Assembly: GCA_003516955.1 (NCBI GenBank)
Contig: DPBN01000285.1
Coordinates: 1 to 6,322 of the forward strand
DNA: 6,322 bases
From: Armatimonadota bacterium
Lineage (GTDB): Bacteria; Armatimonadota; Fimbriimonadia; Fimbriimonadales; Fimbriimonadaceae
Direction: 5' to 3'
The translations under genes and the position numbers were made by a program. How positions within the stretch are numbered: the stretch's first letter is position 1; each line of letters begins with the position of its first letter. Under the pieces are notes generated by a model, which saw nothing but the letters and a program-made list of their open reading frames with translations, had not been told where the DNA came from and did no database searches. Positions 1 through 6,322 of the stretch are shown here, piece by piece.

Positions 1-98
1 CCTATGTGCGCCGCAAGCCGAAGGCGGGTGAGAAGCCGATGGACGTTCAGCGCTGGTGGATGGCGCACCCGTCGACGAAGCAGCTCGGGTTCGCCTGA
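1..98 (+). CDS. C-terminal end of an unidentified protein (partial)
   Basis: The reading frame starting at base 3 is open from the window edge to a TGA at 96-98 and gives 31 residues ending in HPSTKQLGFA. About 28 of the 31 codons end in G or C, as expected of real coding sequence in this high-GC genome. The other two forward frames do not fit as well: one has an early TGA at about base 30. The tail is basic and tryptophan-containing (KPKAGEKP, then RWWMAHP). I do not recognise a family, and too little is visible to assign a function. The next gene starts 59 bases downstream on the same strand, so the two could share a transcript, but this gap is larger than the later junctions, which overlap. 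Confidence 0.6.
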   Translation, partial: YVRRKPKAGEKPMDVQRWWMAHPSTKQLGFA

Positions 99-99
99 C

Positions 100-153
100 G
101 GAACCCGCATCGGCGCTCCAGGCCGAACGTATACTGGGTGAAAGGAGGGTTCC
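100..153 (+). promoter_or_regulatory. Inverted repeat that could mask a ribosome binding site
   Basis: GGAACCC at 100-106 is exactly complementary to GGGTTCC at 147-153. The downstream arm overlaps the end of the Shine-Dalgarno AAAGGAGG (141-148) and ends four bases before the ATG at 158. Inside the loop a second small stem can form: TCGGC (110-114) with GCCGA (122-126) around a 7-base loop. If folded in mRNA this would partly hide the ribosome binding site of the membrane-protein gene. No run of T follows, so it does not look like an intrinsic terminator. A 7-bp match over about 60 bases can arise by chance, hence the low confidence. Confidence 0.2.
141..148 (+). promoter_or_regulatory. Strong ribosome binding site that fixes the start at 158
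   Basis: AAAGGAGG is a near-complete Shine-Dalgarno sequence lying 9 bases before ATG 158 and 6 bases before an in-frame GTG at 155. It rules out the longer in-frame start at 56, which would overlap the end of the upstream gene and has no comparable site. The choice between GTG 155 and ATG 158 changes the protein by one residue only. Confidence 0.85.
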
Positions 154-157
154 TGTG

Positions 158-1591
158 ATGTTGAATGCCTGGCCATGGTTGGCCGTCGTGCTGGCTGCAG
201 TCGCCTGCGGCCTTCGGGATCGGCGAAAGGAGGATGCGGAGGGCGCCGGCGGGTTCGACTGGGTGTGCTTCGCGCCTTTCGTTCTTGCGCTGGGGCTCGC
301 GGCCATGCCCTGGCCATGGAAGGAGGGTCCCCTGTTCGCGCGGGGCATGGTCACGGGAGCCTTTGTTGGCGGCCTTGCGGCGTGGCTGATGCCTGGGCCG
401 TTGGGGACTGCCGGTCGGCTCGCTGCGGTCTTGGGTCTGGCCGTGGCGGGGGCGGCGCCCGCGCACTTCTTGGACGTGAGCCAGCTCGCGCAGGCGGCCC
501 ACCTTCAGCTGGGGGTGGCGGCGGGCGCCGGCTTGGCGGCGATCTTCGCCCAGCGTCGCTCGCGGACGGTCGGCGGATCGGGTGCCGTCGCGTTGGCGAC
601 CGTGGGCGTTCTGGCGGCGGACGCATTGGGCCGCTTCCGCCTGGAGAAGATGCTGGATGCGGAGGCCGGCGCATCCGCCAGCATGACCCTGCCGTCGGTT
701 GGAATCGTGCTCGGCATCGCTTGGACGGCGGCCGCGCTCGTGGGCGGCGTGGCGGGCCGGTGGTCCGGGGAGAGGGTCGCCTGGTCGGTGTCGGCCGTCC
801 TGGGCTGGATGCTCGGCGCCGTGGCCCTGAGCAGGTACCTCGGCTTGGGCAGCCTCGTTGGCGTCTACACGCTCGCCGTGGTCGTCGGCCTGTTGGCGGT
901 GTGGCTCACGGTCGGCTCTGAAGGGAGGGCCTCGTGGCCGGCCCTTCTGGGCGTGGTGCTGACCTTGGGCTTGGCTGGCGCGGCGTTCTCCATGGGGCGT
1001 GGCCTCGGCATGGCGGTTGCTGCGGCCGCGTGCTCGGCGGTGCTCGTGGCCCTTCCGCGGACTGCGCCGATCCTCGGCCCCTTGGTTGCGCTGGTGCTGA
1101 TCCGTGTGCTCCGAGAGCAGACCGAATCGCTTCGTGCGATCGACGTGCTGCACAACCAGACCGCCATGGGCTTGGTCCTCGGCGCCGCGTTGGTGCTTTT
1201 GGCGCGGGAGGCGCCCTTCCGGGGCTCTTCGTCTGGCCGTCGCCTCGCTACGGGTGTAGGGTGGTGGCTGGTGGCAGGGGCGACCGTGGCTCTCGCCGGG
1301 TTCGTGTTCGGTCCGAGAGCGACGCTGGCGTTGCTGCTGGGGGCGGGGTTCGGACTTTGTGTGCCGGGTCCGGCTGGCGATGCGGGCCAGAGAGCCGCCG
1401 GGACCGCCGTGGCGCTGATGGCCTTCTCCGCGGCGGGCATGGGCTGGGTAGTCAAGGTGTTCGAGGAATCCTCGAGAGACCAGAGGCTTTCGGGCCTCGT
1501 GGCTAGCTTGGTTGCCTTGGCCATCGGCGCGGCGGCGATCGCCCTCGGGGCCTGGGTGCGGGAGAGGGAGGCTGGCGAGGTGCAGCGATGA
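158..1591 (+). CDS. Polytopic membrane protein of unknown family, upstream partner of the A2M
   Basis: The 477-residue product is almost entirely hydrophobic, rich in Ala, Gly, Leu and Val. I count about 15 to 17 candidate membrane helices by eye, near residues 3-19, 34-50, 62-80, 86-104, 115-131, 140-156, 178-199, 206-222, 228-250, 260-278, 282-299, 303-318, 335-349, 366-384, 387-402, 412-433 and 446-466. The longer polar loops are at 20-33 (RDRRKEDAEG), 158-172 (RFRLEKMLDAE), 316-334 (REQTESLRAIDVLHNQ) and 433-446 (FEESSRDQR). The C-terminus is short and charged (RERE). There is no soluble domain and no catalytic motif I recognise, so transporter, flippase, polymer ligase or scaffold all remain open. 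The start is set by the strong Shine-Dalgarno at 141-148. The stop overlaps the A2M start by 4 bases, so the two are probably co-translated and may act together in the envelope. The gene call is secure; the function is unknown. Confidence 0.88.
   Translation: MLNAWPWLAVVLAAVACGLRDRRKEDAEGAGGFDWVCFAPFVLALGLAAMPWPWKEGPLFARGMVTGAFVGGLAAWLMPGPLGTAGRLAAVLGLAVAGAAPAHFLDVSQLAQAAHLQLGVAAGAGLAAIFAQRRSRTVGGSGAVALATVGVLAADALGRFRLEKMLDAEAGASASMTLPSVGIVLGIAWTAAALVGGVAGRWSGERVAWSVSAVLGWMLGAVALSRYLGLGSLVGVYTLAVVVGLLAVWLTVGSEGRASWPALLGVVLTLGLAGAAFSMGRGLGMAVAAAACSAVLVALPRTAPILGPLVALVLIRVLREQTESLRAIDVLHNQTAMGLVLGAALVLLAREAPFRGSSSGRRLATGVGWWLVAGATVALAGFVFGPRATLALLLGAGFGLCVPGPAGDAGQRAAGTAVALMAFSAAGMGWVVKVFEESSRDQRLSGLVASLVALAIGAAAIALGAWVREREAGEVQR
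1577..1591 (+). other. ATGA stop/start overlap with internal ribosome binding site
   Basis: The A2M start ATG (1588-1590) overlaps the TGA stop (1589-1591) of the membrane-protein gene. A GAGG at 1577-1580, within the last codons of the upstream gene, stands 7 bases before the ATG. This arrangement is typical of translational coupling by terminating ribosomes and implies linked expression of the two proteins. Confidence 0.8.
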
Positions 1592-4500
1592 GGCCCTGGG
1601 GGCGTCTGCTCGGCGTTGCGCTGGCCGTCGCAGCGGCGGTCTGGCTACTGGCGGTGGGGATCACGAGGGAGGTTCCGCGCGGCTCGGTTCGCGGCAGGAT
1701 CCTGATGAAGGAGAACGGCCGGCCCTTGCCCAAGGCCACGCTCTGGTTCTCCAGGGTGGACGCCCTCGCGGGAGACGAGGGCGCGACAGACGGCGCCAAG
1801 GCGAGGACCGACTCCGAAGGCAGGTTCGAGGTGAGGGGCCTCGCGGTCGGGGAGTACGAGGTCTACGTGACGGCCCGGGCGCACCAGTTGCCGGACAAGC
1901 TCCGCGTCCTGGTGACCGAGGGCAAGGCGACGGAGGTCGCGTGGCAGGCGGAACCCGTCGAGAGCTTCCTGCAGGTCTATCGCAGCCAGCTCGTAGTCGT
2001 CCCTGGAGAGAGCGCTGCGTTCGAGGTGCACGGCTTTGCCAATGCCGCCGGCTTGGACCTCGCCGTCTACGAGCTGAACGTGGACGAGGTGGCGAAGCGG
2101 GGCGGCCTGCAGGACGCCCTGAGCCCGCTGGCGCGGCGAGGGTTCGACTCGGTTTCGCCCTCGGACGCTTCGCTGGCGCGCTTGGTCCGTCGCGAGTGGC
2201 AGCAGATCCAGAACCGCGACGCCGAGGGCGTGTTCATCGAGATGGTTCGGCTGGCGGGCCTGCCGGAGGGCCTGTACTACGTGGAGCTTCGCGCGGGGGA
2301 CGCGCGCTTGGCGACTTTCAGCAGTGTGAGCCGCTTGGCGATGATCGCCAAGAACGACGGGCGGCGCATTGAGGTGCTGGCCGCGGACATCGTCAGCGGA
2401 AAGCCGGTGGAGGGCGTGGAGCTGAGCGTCAGCGTCAAGAACGGCCAGCGGGCGGAGGTGTCGCGCCAGGGCAGCACCGACGCGTCGGGACGGGTGACCC
2501 TTGAGGGCGTTTTCGGCCCGTCGCCGGTGGTGTTCGGCCAGAAAGGGCGGTCCGCGGCGTTCGTCGGGAACCTTTGGAACTACGAGGAATCCGCCGGCAC
2601 GCTGCGGGTGCACTGGCAGACGGACCGACCGATCTACAGGCCGGGAGACCGGATCTTCTTCAAGGCCTTCGTCCGCAGGCGGCAGGGCGCGTCGCTCGTG
2701 CCGCCGGCCAACCTGCCGGTCCAGGTCGAGTGGCAGAGCGAAGACGGGGACGTTTTGGAGCGCCTGACCCTTTCCACCGACGAGATGGGCACGTTCTCCG
2801 GATCGGTCGCGACGCTGCCCGAGTCGGCCCCGGGCTATTACCGGCTGCACGCCTCCATCGGAGGTCAGAGGGCGGAAGCCTACATCCAGGTGGCGGCCTA
2901 CCGAAAGCCGGAGATCGAGGTCGCCGTCCAGCCCCAGTCCTCCAGCGTGGTCTTCGGCGGGACCGCGCGCGTCGGCGTGGTCGCTCGGTACTATTTCGGC
3001 GCTCCCGTCGCCGGAGCCAAGGTCACGCTGACGGTGTTCCGCGACCCGGTTTGGCCCGTGGATCCGGCGTTCGCCGACTCGGACTCCGACTGGCAGGGCG
3101 GCTCGGGCGGCGAGTACGTGATGGACTTGGAGGGCGTCACCGACGCGGCGGGCCGATGTTGGTTCGACGTCCCGACCTTCGGCGCGGGGGATTCCGCCGC
3201 GACGCCCGACACCGACTTTGTGTTCCGCCTAACCGCCGCCGTGAGACCGTCCGACCTGAGCTATGTGACGGGCGAGGGACGGTTCCGCGCGGTCCGGGGC
3301 GACATCGACCTGCGGTGCGTGCCCGCGCGGCAGGTCGGCTCGGTCGGGACGGCGTTCCCGGTGGACGTGGTCGCTCTTGACCACGACGGCGCCGCCAAGG
3401 AGGGCGTTCGGGTGGTCGCGCGCCTGGACAAGGTGCTCTGGATCGGCAAGAGGGAGCGGCTGCAAACGCTGGAGACCCTCGAGGGGCGGACCGACTCCAC
3501 CGGCCGGACTACCCTCGAGTTCCGACCGAGGTTCGGCGGGATGATGCGCGTCTCCGCTGAAGCCACGGATGCTGGAGGGCGCAAGGTTTCGGCCCGCGCC
3601 GACCTCTGGGTGGAGGGCGGCGAGCCGATCGACGTCCCGGTAGCGCCGTCGCTCGCCGTGATGGTCGACAAGAGGGAGTATACCGACCATGATACGGCGC
3701 GGGTGCTGATCCGAACCAGCCGACCCGGCGGCACGGCTCTGGTCGCGCTGGAGTCGGACCGCATCTACCGCGCCTGGACGGTCGACTTGGACCAGCCGGT
3801 CACGGCGATCGACGTTCCCCTCGGCCCGGAGCTCAAGCCCAACGCCTTCCTGTCCGTGGCTTATGTTCGGGAGAAGACATTTGCCGAGGCCAGCCGCGTG
3901 CTTCGCATCAGCAAGGAGGACGAGAGGCTGGAGGTCCGCGTGACGCCCAAGAACCGCGTCTACCAGCCAGGCGGGGTGGCCGAGTTCGAAGTGCGGACTC
4001 TAGCGGCCGGCAAGCCCGTCCCGGCGGACGCTTGCTTCGCGCTGGTCGACGAGGCGATCTACGCCATCCGGGAAGATGATTCGAACATCTTGGAGAGCTT
4101 CTATCCGAACCGCTACAACAGAGTCGTGACGGGCCACTCCTTCCCGGAGCTCTACCTGGACGGAGGCGACAAAGGCCCGGCCGGCATCCAGGTGCGGCGA
4201 GATTTCCGCGACACCGCCTACTGGCAGGCGAACCTGCGCACGGGCGCCGACGGCCGGGCCAAGGTGTCCGTTCGGTTGCCGGACAACCTGACGCAGTGGC
4301 GGGCGACCGTGGTCGGCGCCACCGCCGACACCAAGGCCGGCAAGGGCATCGCCAAGATCCGCGTCCGCAAGCCGCTCATGGTGCGGCTTTCCGCGCCGAG
4401 ATCGATGGTCGAGGGCGACCGGCTTCCCTTGATCGGAACCGTGACCAACGAGACGGGACAAGACCAGTCCGTTCGGGTTTCGCTGTACTCGCAGGGGATT

Positions 4501-6270
4501 GATTTCCAAGGGCGGTCTTCGCTCGTAGTTCGTGTTCCGGCGGGCGGCGAGCAGGCCATCCGGTGGGAACTGACGGCGACGTGGCCGGGCCAGGCCACGC
4601 TGACCGCGAAGGCCTGGATCGAGGGCGGGCCGAACGACGGCATGGAGGCGAGGACCACGGTTCTCGCCGCCGGGCGGCTGACTCCGGGGCGGGCCGCTGG
4701 CCAGGCAGACGGGGTTTCGGTGCTCCGCTTCCAGTGGGAAGACGCCTCGCCGACCGGCTGGGCTCGTGTGACCATCACGCCCGATGCCCGTTGGGCGCTC
4801 GTGCAGGCGCTGGACGAGCTGATCGACTACCCCTATGGGTGCGTGGAGCAGACGCTCAGTCGGTTCGTGCCGGCTGTGGTGGCCGGCCGCCTCGCCGAGT
4901 CCGGCAGGGTCCCCGCCTTCCGGCGGCAGGGCGAGATCCCCCGGATGGTGGCGGCCGGGTTCGCCAGGTTGTCGGCCATGCAGGGCCCACAAGGAGGGTG
5001 GGGCTGGTGGACTGGAGACCGACCCGAGCCGACCATGACCGCCATGGCGCTGGAGGGATTGGCGTGGGCGGGCCAAGCCGGCTACGAGCCGCCCAAGGGG
5101 ATGGTCGCAAGGGCGCTGGAGGCCGCGAGGCAGCTCCTTTCCGGCAACGCCTACTGGCTGGAGAAGGACGAGAAGATCCGGCCGGACGAGGCAGCCTATC
5201 TGGCCCAAGCGGTGCTGATGAACGCTCCGACGGACCCTGCCGCCCTCGCCGCCGTCCAGCGACTGGACCCTTCGAAGCTGTCCCCGACCGGACTGAGCCA
5301 CGCGGCCCTCGCGTGCCACTGCGCCGGGCTTCGGCAGCCACGGGATCGGTTCCTTCAGGCCCTCAAGCGGGAGGCGCGCGGCGGCGACGTGCGGTTCTGG
5401 ACCCAGGACGATTCGTTTGGAGTGGAGCCGACCGCGAGGGCGCTCTTGGCGATCGCACAGGCCGATCCGACCGATCCGTGGATCGCCCCGATCTCCCGCT
5501 ACCTGATGCTCCAGCGCCGAGGGACCGGGTGGATGAGCACCAGGGACACCGCCGCAGCCGTTCTGGCGTTGGCCGACACGCTGAGCGGTCCCGTTCCGGA
5601 CCTCTCCGACAGGCGGGTGACGGTCCGGCTCAACGGTGCGGAGGTGGGCCGGCTCAGCCTCGGCGAGCTCGCCAGGGGCGCCGGTTCGTTGCGGTTCGAG
5701 CTCCCGAGGACGAGCCTGAAGCGGGGGCCGAACGAGCTCCAGGTCGAGTCGGAAGCGCCCGTGTTCTGGAGTCTGGAGACGCTCCAGAGCGTGCGTTCCA
5801 ACCTCGCCGGGCCGATCCCCGGCAAGGGCTTGCAGGTCTCTCGGGAGTACAGCCTCGTGCGCCTAGAGACGACTTCCGAGGGTTACCGTCGGGCCCTGCC
5901 GGACCGTGGGGCGCGCACGACGTTCACGCGCGGCGACACGGTGCTCTGCCGTATCACGCTGCAGGCGACCTGGGGTGCCCGATTCGTCGTGGTGGAGGAT
6001 CCCCTCCCCGCCGGGTGGACCGTCCTGCATTCCAACGACGAGACTCCCACGGTCCAGCTGGGCGATCTGTGGCCCCAGATGGAGGTTCGCGACGATCGGG
6101 TGGCGTTCTTCCTGATGGACGTGCCCAAGGGCAAGCACACGATCTCGTACCTCCTGCGGCCTGAGCTCGACGGCGTGTCCCACGCGTTGCCGACCTCAGC
6201 CTATGGCATGTATGACCCCGACGACCGGGCCGGTGGGCCGATGCACCGGCTGGAGGTGCGCGCGCGATGA
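1588..6270 (+). CDS. Bacterial alpha-2-macroglobulin family protein with intact thioester
   Basis: This 1560-residue envelope protein is a probable protease trap of the A2M family (E. coli YfhM type). Approximate domain order: basic start and hydrophobic helix 7-25 (signal peptide or uncleaved anchor; no lipobox Cys, unlike YfhM); carboxypeptidase-regulatory-like domain about 32-117 (TDSEGRF at 74-80, GLAVGEYEV at 84-92); MG1-like region to about 240; an MG-type domain about 245-335; MG2 with TDRPIYRPGD at 345-354; MG3 from YRKPEIEV at 438; further MG domains to about 680; bait-region domain about 688-831 with VDEAIYAI at 820-827; bait-like segment 836-874; A2M domain from DTAYW at 875 with LPDNLTQWR at 897-905; thioester domain with CVEQ at 1085-1088, GGWGWW at 1136-1141 and GWMSTRDT at 1314-1321; MG10-type C-terminus with DPLPAGW at 1471-1477, YLLR at 1521-1524 and MY at 1541-1542. 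Length and order suit a full-length member with no frameshift. It overlaps both neighbouring genes by 4 bases, which indicates an operon. Protease trapping is known for the family and inferred here. Family call is very secure; target and exact location are not. Confidence 0.96.
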   Translation: MRPWGRLLGVALAVAAAVWLLAVGITREVPRGSVRGRILMKENGRPLPKATLWFSRVDALAGDEGATDGAKARTDSEGRFEVRGLAVGEYEVYVTARAHQLPDKLRVLVTEGKATEVAWQAEPVESFLQVYRSQLVVVPGESAAFEVHGFANAAGLDLAVYELNVDEVAKRGGLQDALSPLARRGFDSVSPSDASLARLVRREWQQIQNRDAEGVFIEMVRLAGLPEGLYYVELRAGDARLATFSSVSRLAMIAKNDGRRIEVLAADIVSGKPVEGVELSVSVKNGQRAEVSRQGSTDASGRVTLEGVFGPSPVVFGQKGRSAAFVGNLWNYEESAGTLRVHWQTDRPIYRPGDRIFFKAFVRRRQGASLVPPANLPVQVEWQSEDGDVLERLTLSTDEMGTFSGSVATLPESAPGYYRLHASIGGQRAEAYIQVAAYRKPEIEVAVQPQSSSVVFGGTARVGVVARYYFGAPVAGAKVTLTVFRDPVWPVDPAFADSDSDWQGGSGGEYVMDLEGVTDAAGRCWFDVPTFGAGDSAATPDTDFVFRLTAAVRPSDLSYVTGEGRFRAVRGDIDLRCVPARQVGSVGTAFPVDVVALDHDGAAKEGVRVVARLDKVLWIGKRERLQTLETLEGRTDSTGRTTLEFRPRFGGMMRVSAEATDAGGRKVSARADLWVEGGEPIDVPVAPSLAVMVDKREYTDHDTARVLIRTSRPGGTALVALESDRIYRAWTVDLDQPVTAIDVPLGPELKPNAFLSVAYVREKTFAEASRVLRISKEDERLEVRVTPKNRVYQPGGVAEFEVRTLAAGKPVPADACFALVDEAIYAIREDDSNILESFYPNRYNRVVTGHSFPELYLDGGDKGPAGIQVRRDFRDTAYWQANLRTGADGRAKVSVRLPDNLTQWRATVVGATADTKAGKGIAKIRVRKPLMVRLSAPRSMVEGDRLPLIGTVTNETGQDQSVRVSLYSQGIDFQGRSSLVVRVPAGGEQAIRWELTATWPGQATLTAKAWIEGGPNDGMEARTTVLAAGRLTPGRAAGQADGVSVLRFQWEDASPTGWARVTITPDARWALVQALDELIDYPYGCVEQTLSRFVPAVVAGRLAESGRVPAFRRQGEIPRMVAAGFARLSAMQGPQGGWGWWTGDRPEPTMTAMALEGLAWAGQAGYEPPKGMVARALEAARQLLSGNAYWLEKDEKIRPDEAAYLAQAVLMNAPTDPAALAAVQRLDPSKLSPTGLSHAALACHCAGLRQPRDRFLQALKREARGGDVRFWTQDDSFGVEPTARALLAIAQADPTDPWIAPISRYLMLQRRGTGWMSTRDTAAAVLALADTLSGPVPDLSDRRVTVRLNGAEVGRLSLGELARGAGSLRFELPRTSLKRGPNELQVESEAPVFWSLETLQSVRSNLAGPIPGKGLQVSREYSLVRLETTSEGYRRALPDRGARTTFTRGDTVLCRITLQATWGARFVVVEDPLPAGWTVLHSNDETPTVQLGDLWPQMEVRDDRVAFFLMDVPKGKHTISYLLRPELDGVSHALPTSAYGMYDPDDRAGGPMHRLEVRAR
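1684..1938 (+). other. Carboxypeptidase-regulatory-like N-terminal domain of the A2M
   Basis: Residues about 33-117 read as a small beta-sandwich of the CarboxypepD_reg type: it opens with SVRGRIL, continues GRPLPKATLWF, then TDSEGRFEVRGLAVGEYEV. The Thr-Asp-x-x-Gly-x-Phe turn and the Gly-Leu-x-x-Gly-x-Tyr turn are the usual hallmarks. It sits just after the membrane helix, so it may act as a stalk or a docking module between the membrane and the MG ring. That role is inference. Confidence 0.7.
4093..4209 (+). other. Bait-like segment of the A2M
   Basis: Residues 836-874 join the bait-region domain, which ends soon after VDEAIYAI, to the A2M domain that starts at DTAYW. The segment contains FYPNRYNRVV at 838-847, SFPELYLDGGDKG at 851-863 and a dibasic RR at 870-871. 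In family members the proteolytic trigger lies in this linker. Arg 842, 845, 870 and 871 and Lys 862 would suit trypsin-like cleavage, and the Phe and Tyr residues would suit chymotrypsin-like cleavage. The limits are estimated by position between recognisable domains, not by structure. Confidence 0.55.
4840..4851 (+). other. Thioester motif codons (CVEQ)
   Basis: Codons TGC GTG GAG CAG encode Cys1085-Val-Glu-Gln1088 in the context YPYGCVEQTLSRF. This matches the Cys-x-Glu-Gln thioester consensus (CGEQ in animal complement and A2M, CLEQ in E. coli YfhM). Both residues that form the internal Cys-Gln thioester are present, so the protein should be able to attach covalently to a trapped target. 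Many bacterial relatives of the YfaS type lack this Cys. Confidence 0.92.
6252..6270 (+). other. Second ATGA stop/start overlap with GGAGG
   Basis: A GGAGG at 6252-6256 lies 10 bases before ATG 6267-6269, which overlaps the A2M stop TGA at 6268-6270. The geometry repeats the junction at 1588 and supports a three-gene or longer coupled operon. Confidence 0.75.
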
Positions 6271-6322
6271 CCCGTGGCGCGCTCGTCCTCGCTGCGTGCG
6301 TCCTGGCGGGGTTCCTCGCCTT
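6267..6322 (+). CDS. N-terminus of a secreted or membrane protein (partial)
   Basis: The frame from ATG 6267 stays open to the window edge and encodes 18 full codons, MTRGALVLAACVLAGFLA. One positive residue followed by an unbroken hydrophobic stretch looks like a signal peptide or the first membrane helix. LAAC at residues 8-11 resembles a lipobox, but only ten residues precede the Cys, which is short for a lipoprotein signal, and the hydrophobic run continues past it. The start is backed by GGAGG at 6252-6256 and the 4-base overlap with the A2M gene. In E. coli the gene after the A2M gene yfhM is pbpC (PBP1C), which also begins with a hydrophobic anchor, so PBP1C is one possibility. The visible codons cannot decide this. 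Confidence 0.7.
   Translation, partial: MTRGALVLAACVLAGFLA

Noticed and set aside
130..135. TATACT resembling a -10 promoter element
   Set aside because: No matching -35 box lies about 17 bases upstream (107-112 is GCATCG), and transcription from it would begin near base 142 and cut into the ribosome binding site.
56..157. Upstream in-frame start at 56 that would add 34 residues to the membrane protein
   Set aside because: It would overlap the end of the upstream coding frame, has no good ribosome binding site, and the AAAGGAGG at 141-148 points to 155 or 158.
99..157. Possible intrinsic terminator between the upstream gene and the membrane-protein gene
   Set aside because: The only stems are short and no run of T follows either of them.
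47..1153. Long open frame of 368 codons on the - strand, antisense to the membrane-protein gene
   Set aside because: Its product is a Arg, Gln, His and Pro rich low-complexity string with no domain, typical of the reverse strand of GC-rich genes; the + strand gene has clear hydrophobic periodicity and a strong ribosome binding site.
1645..2850. 401-codon open frame on the - strand inside the A2M gene
   Set aside because: The opposite strand encodes recognisable A2M domains throughout, and this frame gives a basic, featureless protein; it is a GC-rich shadow.
4000..5319. 439-codon open frame on the - strand over the thioester region
   Set aside because: It lies antisense to the best-conserved A2M segments (DTAYW, CVEQ, GGWGWW) and has no recognisable domain.
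5451..5493. Five GATC sites in 43 bases
   Set aside because: They fall in codons for Ala-Ile, Asp-Pro and Trp-Ile pairs of the A2M (ADPTDPWIAPIS) and are explained by coding plus codon preference; no origin-like or AT-rich context surrounds them.
4563..6164. 533-codon open frame on the + strand in a different frame from the A2M
   Set aside because: The product is Arg, Gly and Asp rich without fold-like patterning, while the overlapping A2M frame carries the family motifs to its end.

Overview
The window is a stretch of high-GC bacterial DNA with all genes on the + strand, packed almost end to end. It holds the last codons of an unidentified gene, a complete polytopic membrane protein of unknown family, a complete 1560-residue bacterial alpha-2-macroglobulin (A2M), and the first 18 full codons of a further gene. 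G or C dominates third codon positions, start sites have strong Shine-Dalgarno sequences (AAAGGAGG, GGAGG), and the two downstream junctions are 4-nt ATGA stop/start overlaps. Large thioester A2Ms of this domain plan occur in diderm bacteria such as Proteobacteria, Planctomycetes, Acidobacteria and Armatimonadota. The window carries no marker gene that fixes the phylum.

Layout: bases 1-98 encode the C-terminus of an upstream gene. Bases 99-157 are the only intergenic gap; they carry the ribosome binding site of the next gene and an inverted repeat overlapping it. Bases 158-1591 encode a 477-residue protein made almost wholly of hydrophobic helices. Bases 1588-6270 encode the A2M: an N-terminal signal or anchor helix, a carboxypeptidase-regulatory-like domain, a series of macroglobulin (MG) domains, a bait-like segment, an intact CVEQ thioester motif in an alpha/alpha-toroid domain, and a C-terminal bacterial MG10-type domain. 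At 6267 another gene with a hydrophobic N-terminus begins and runs off the window.

Working together (inference): the overlaps indicate one transcript with translational coupling, so the unknown membrane protein, the A2M and the truncated downstream gene probably form one cell-envelope unit. Bacterial A2Ms are thought to act as periplasmic or surface protease traps: a protease cuts the bait, the thioester is exposed, and the protease is covalently captured. In Escherichia coli the A2M gene yfhM is followed by pbpC (PBP1C). Here the upstream partner is an unrecognised many-helix membrane protein, and the downstream partner cannot be identified from the visible codons. This pairing is the most interesting point of the window. 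No mobile element, CRISPR array, rRNA, tRNA or convincing terminator was seen.
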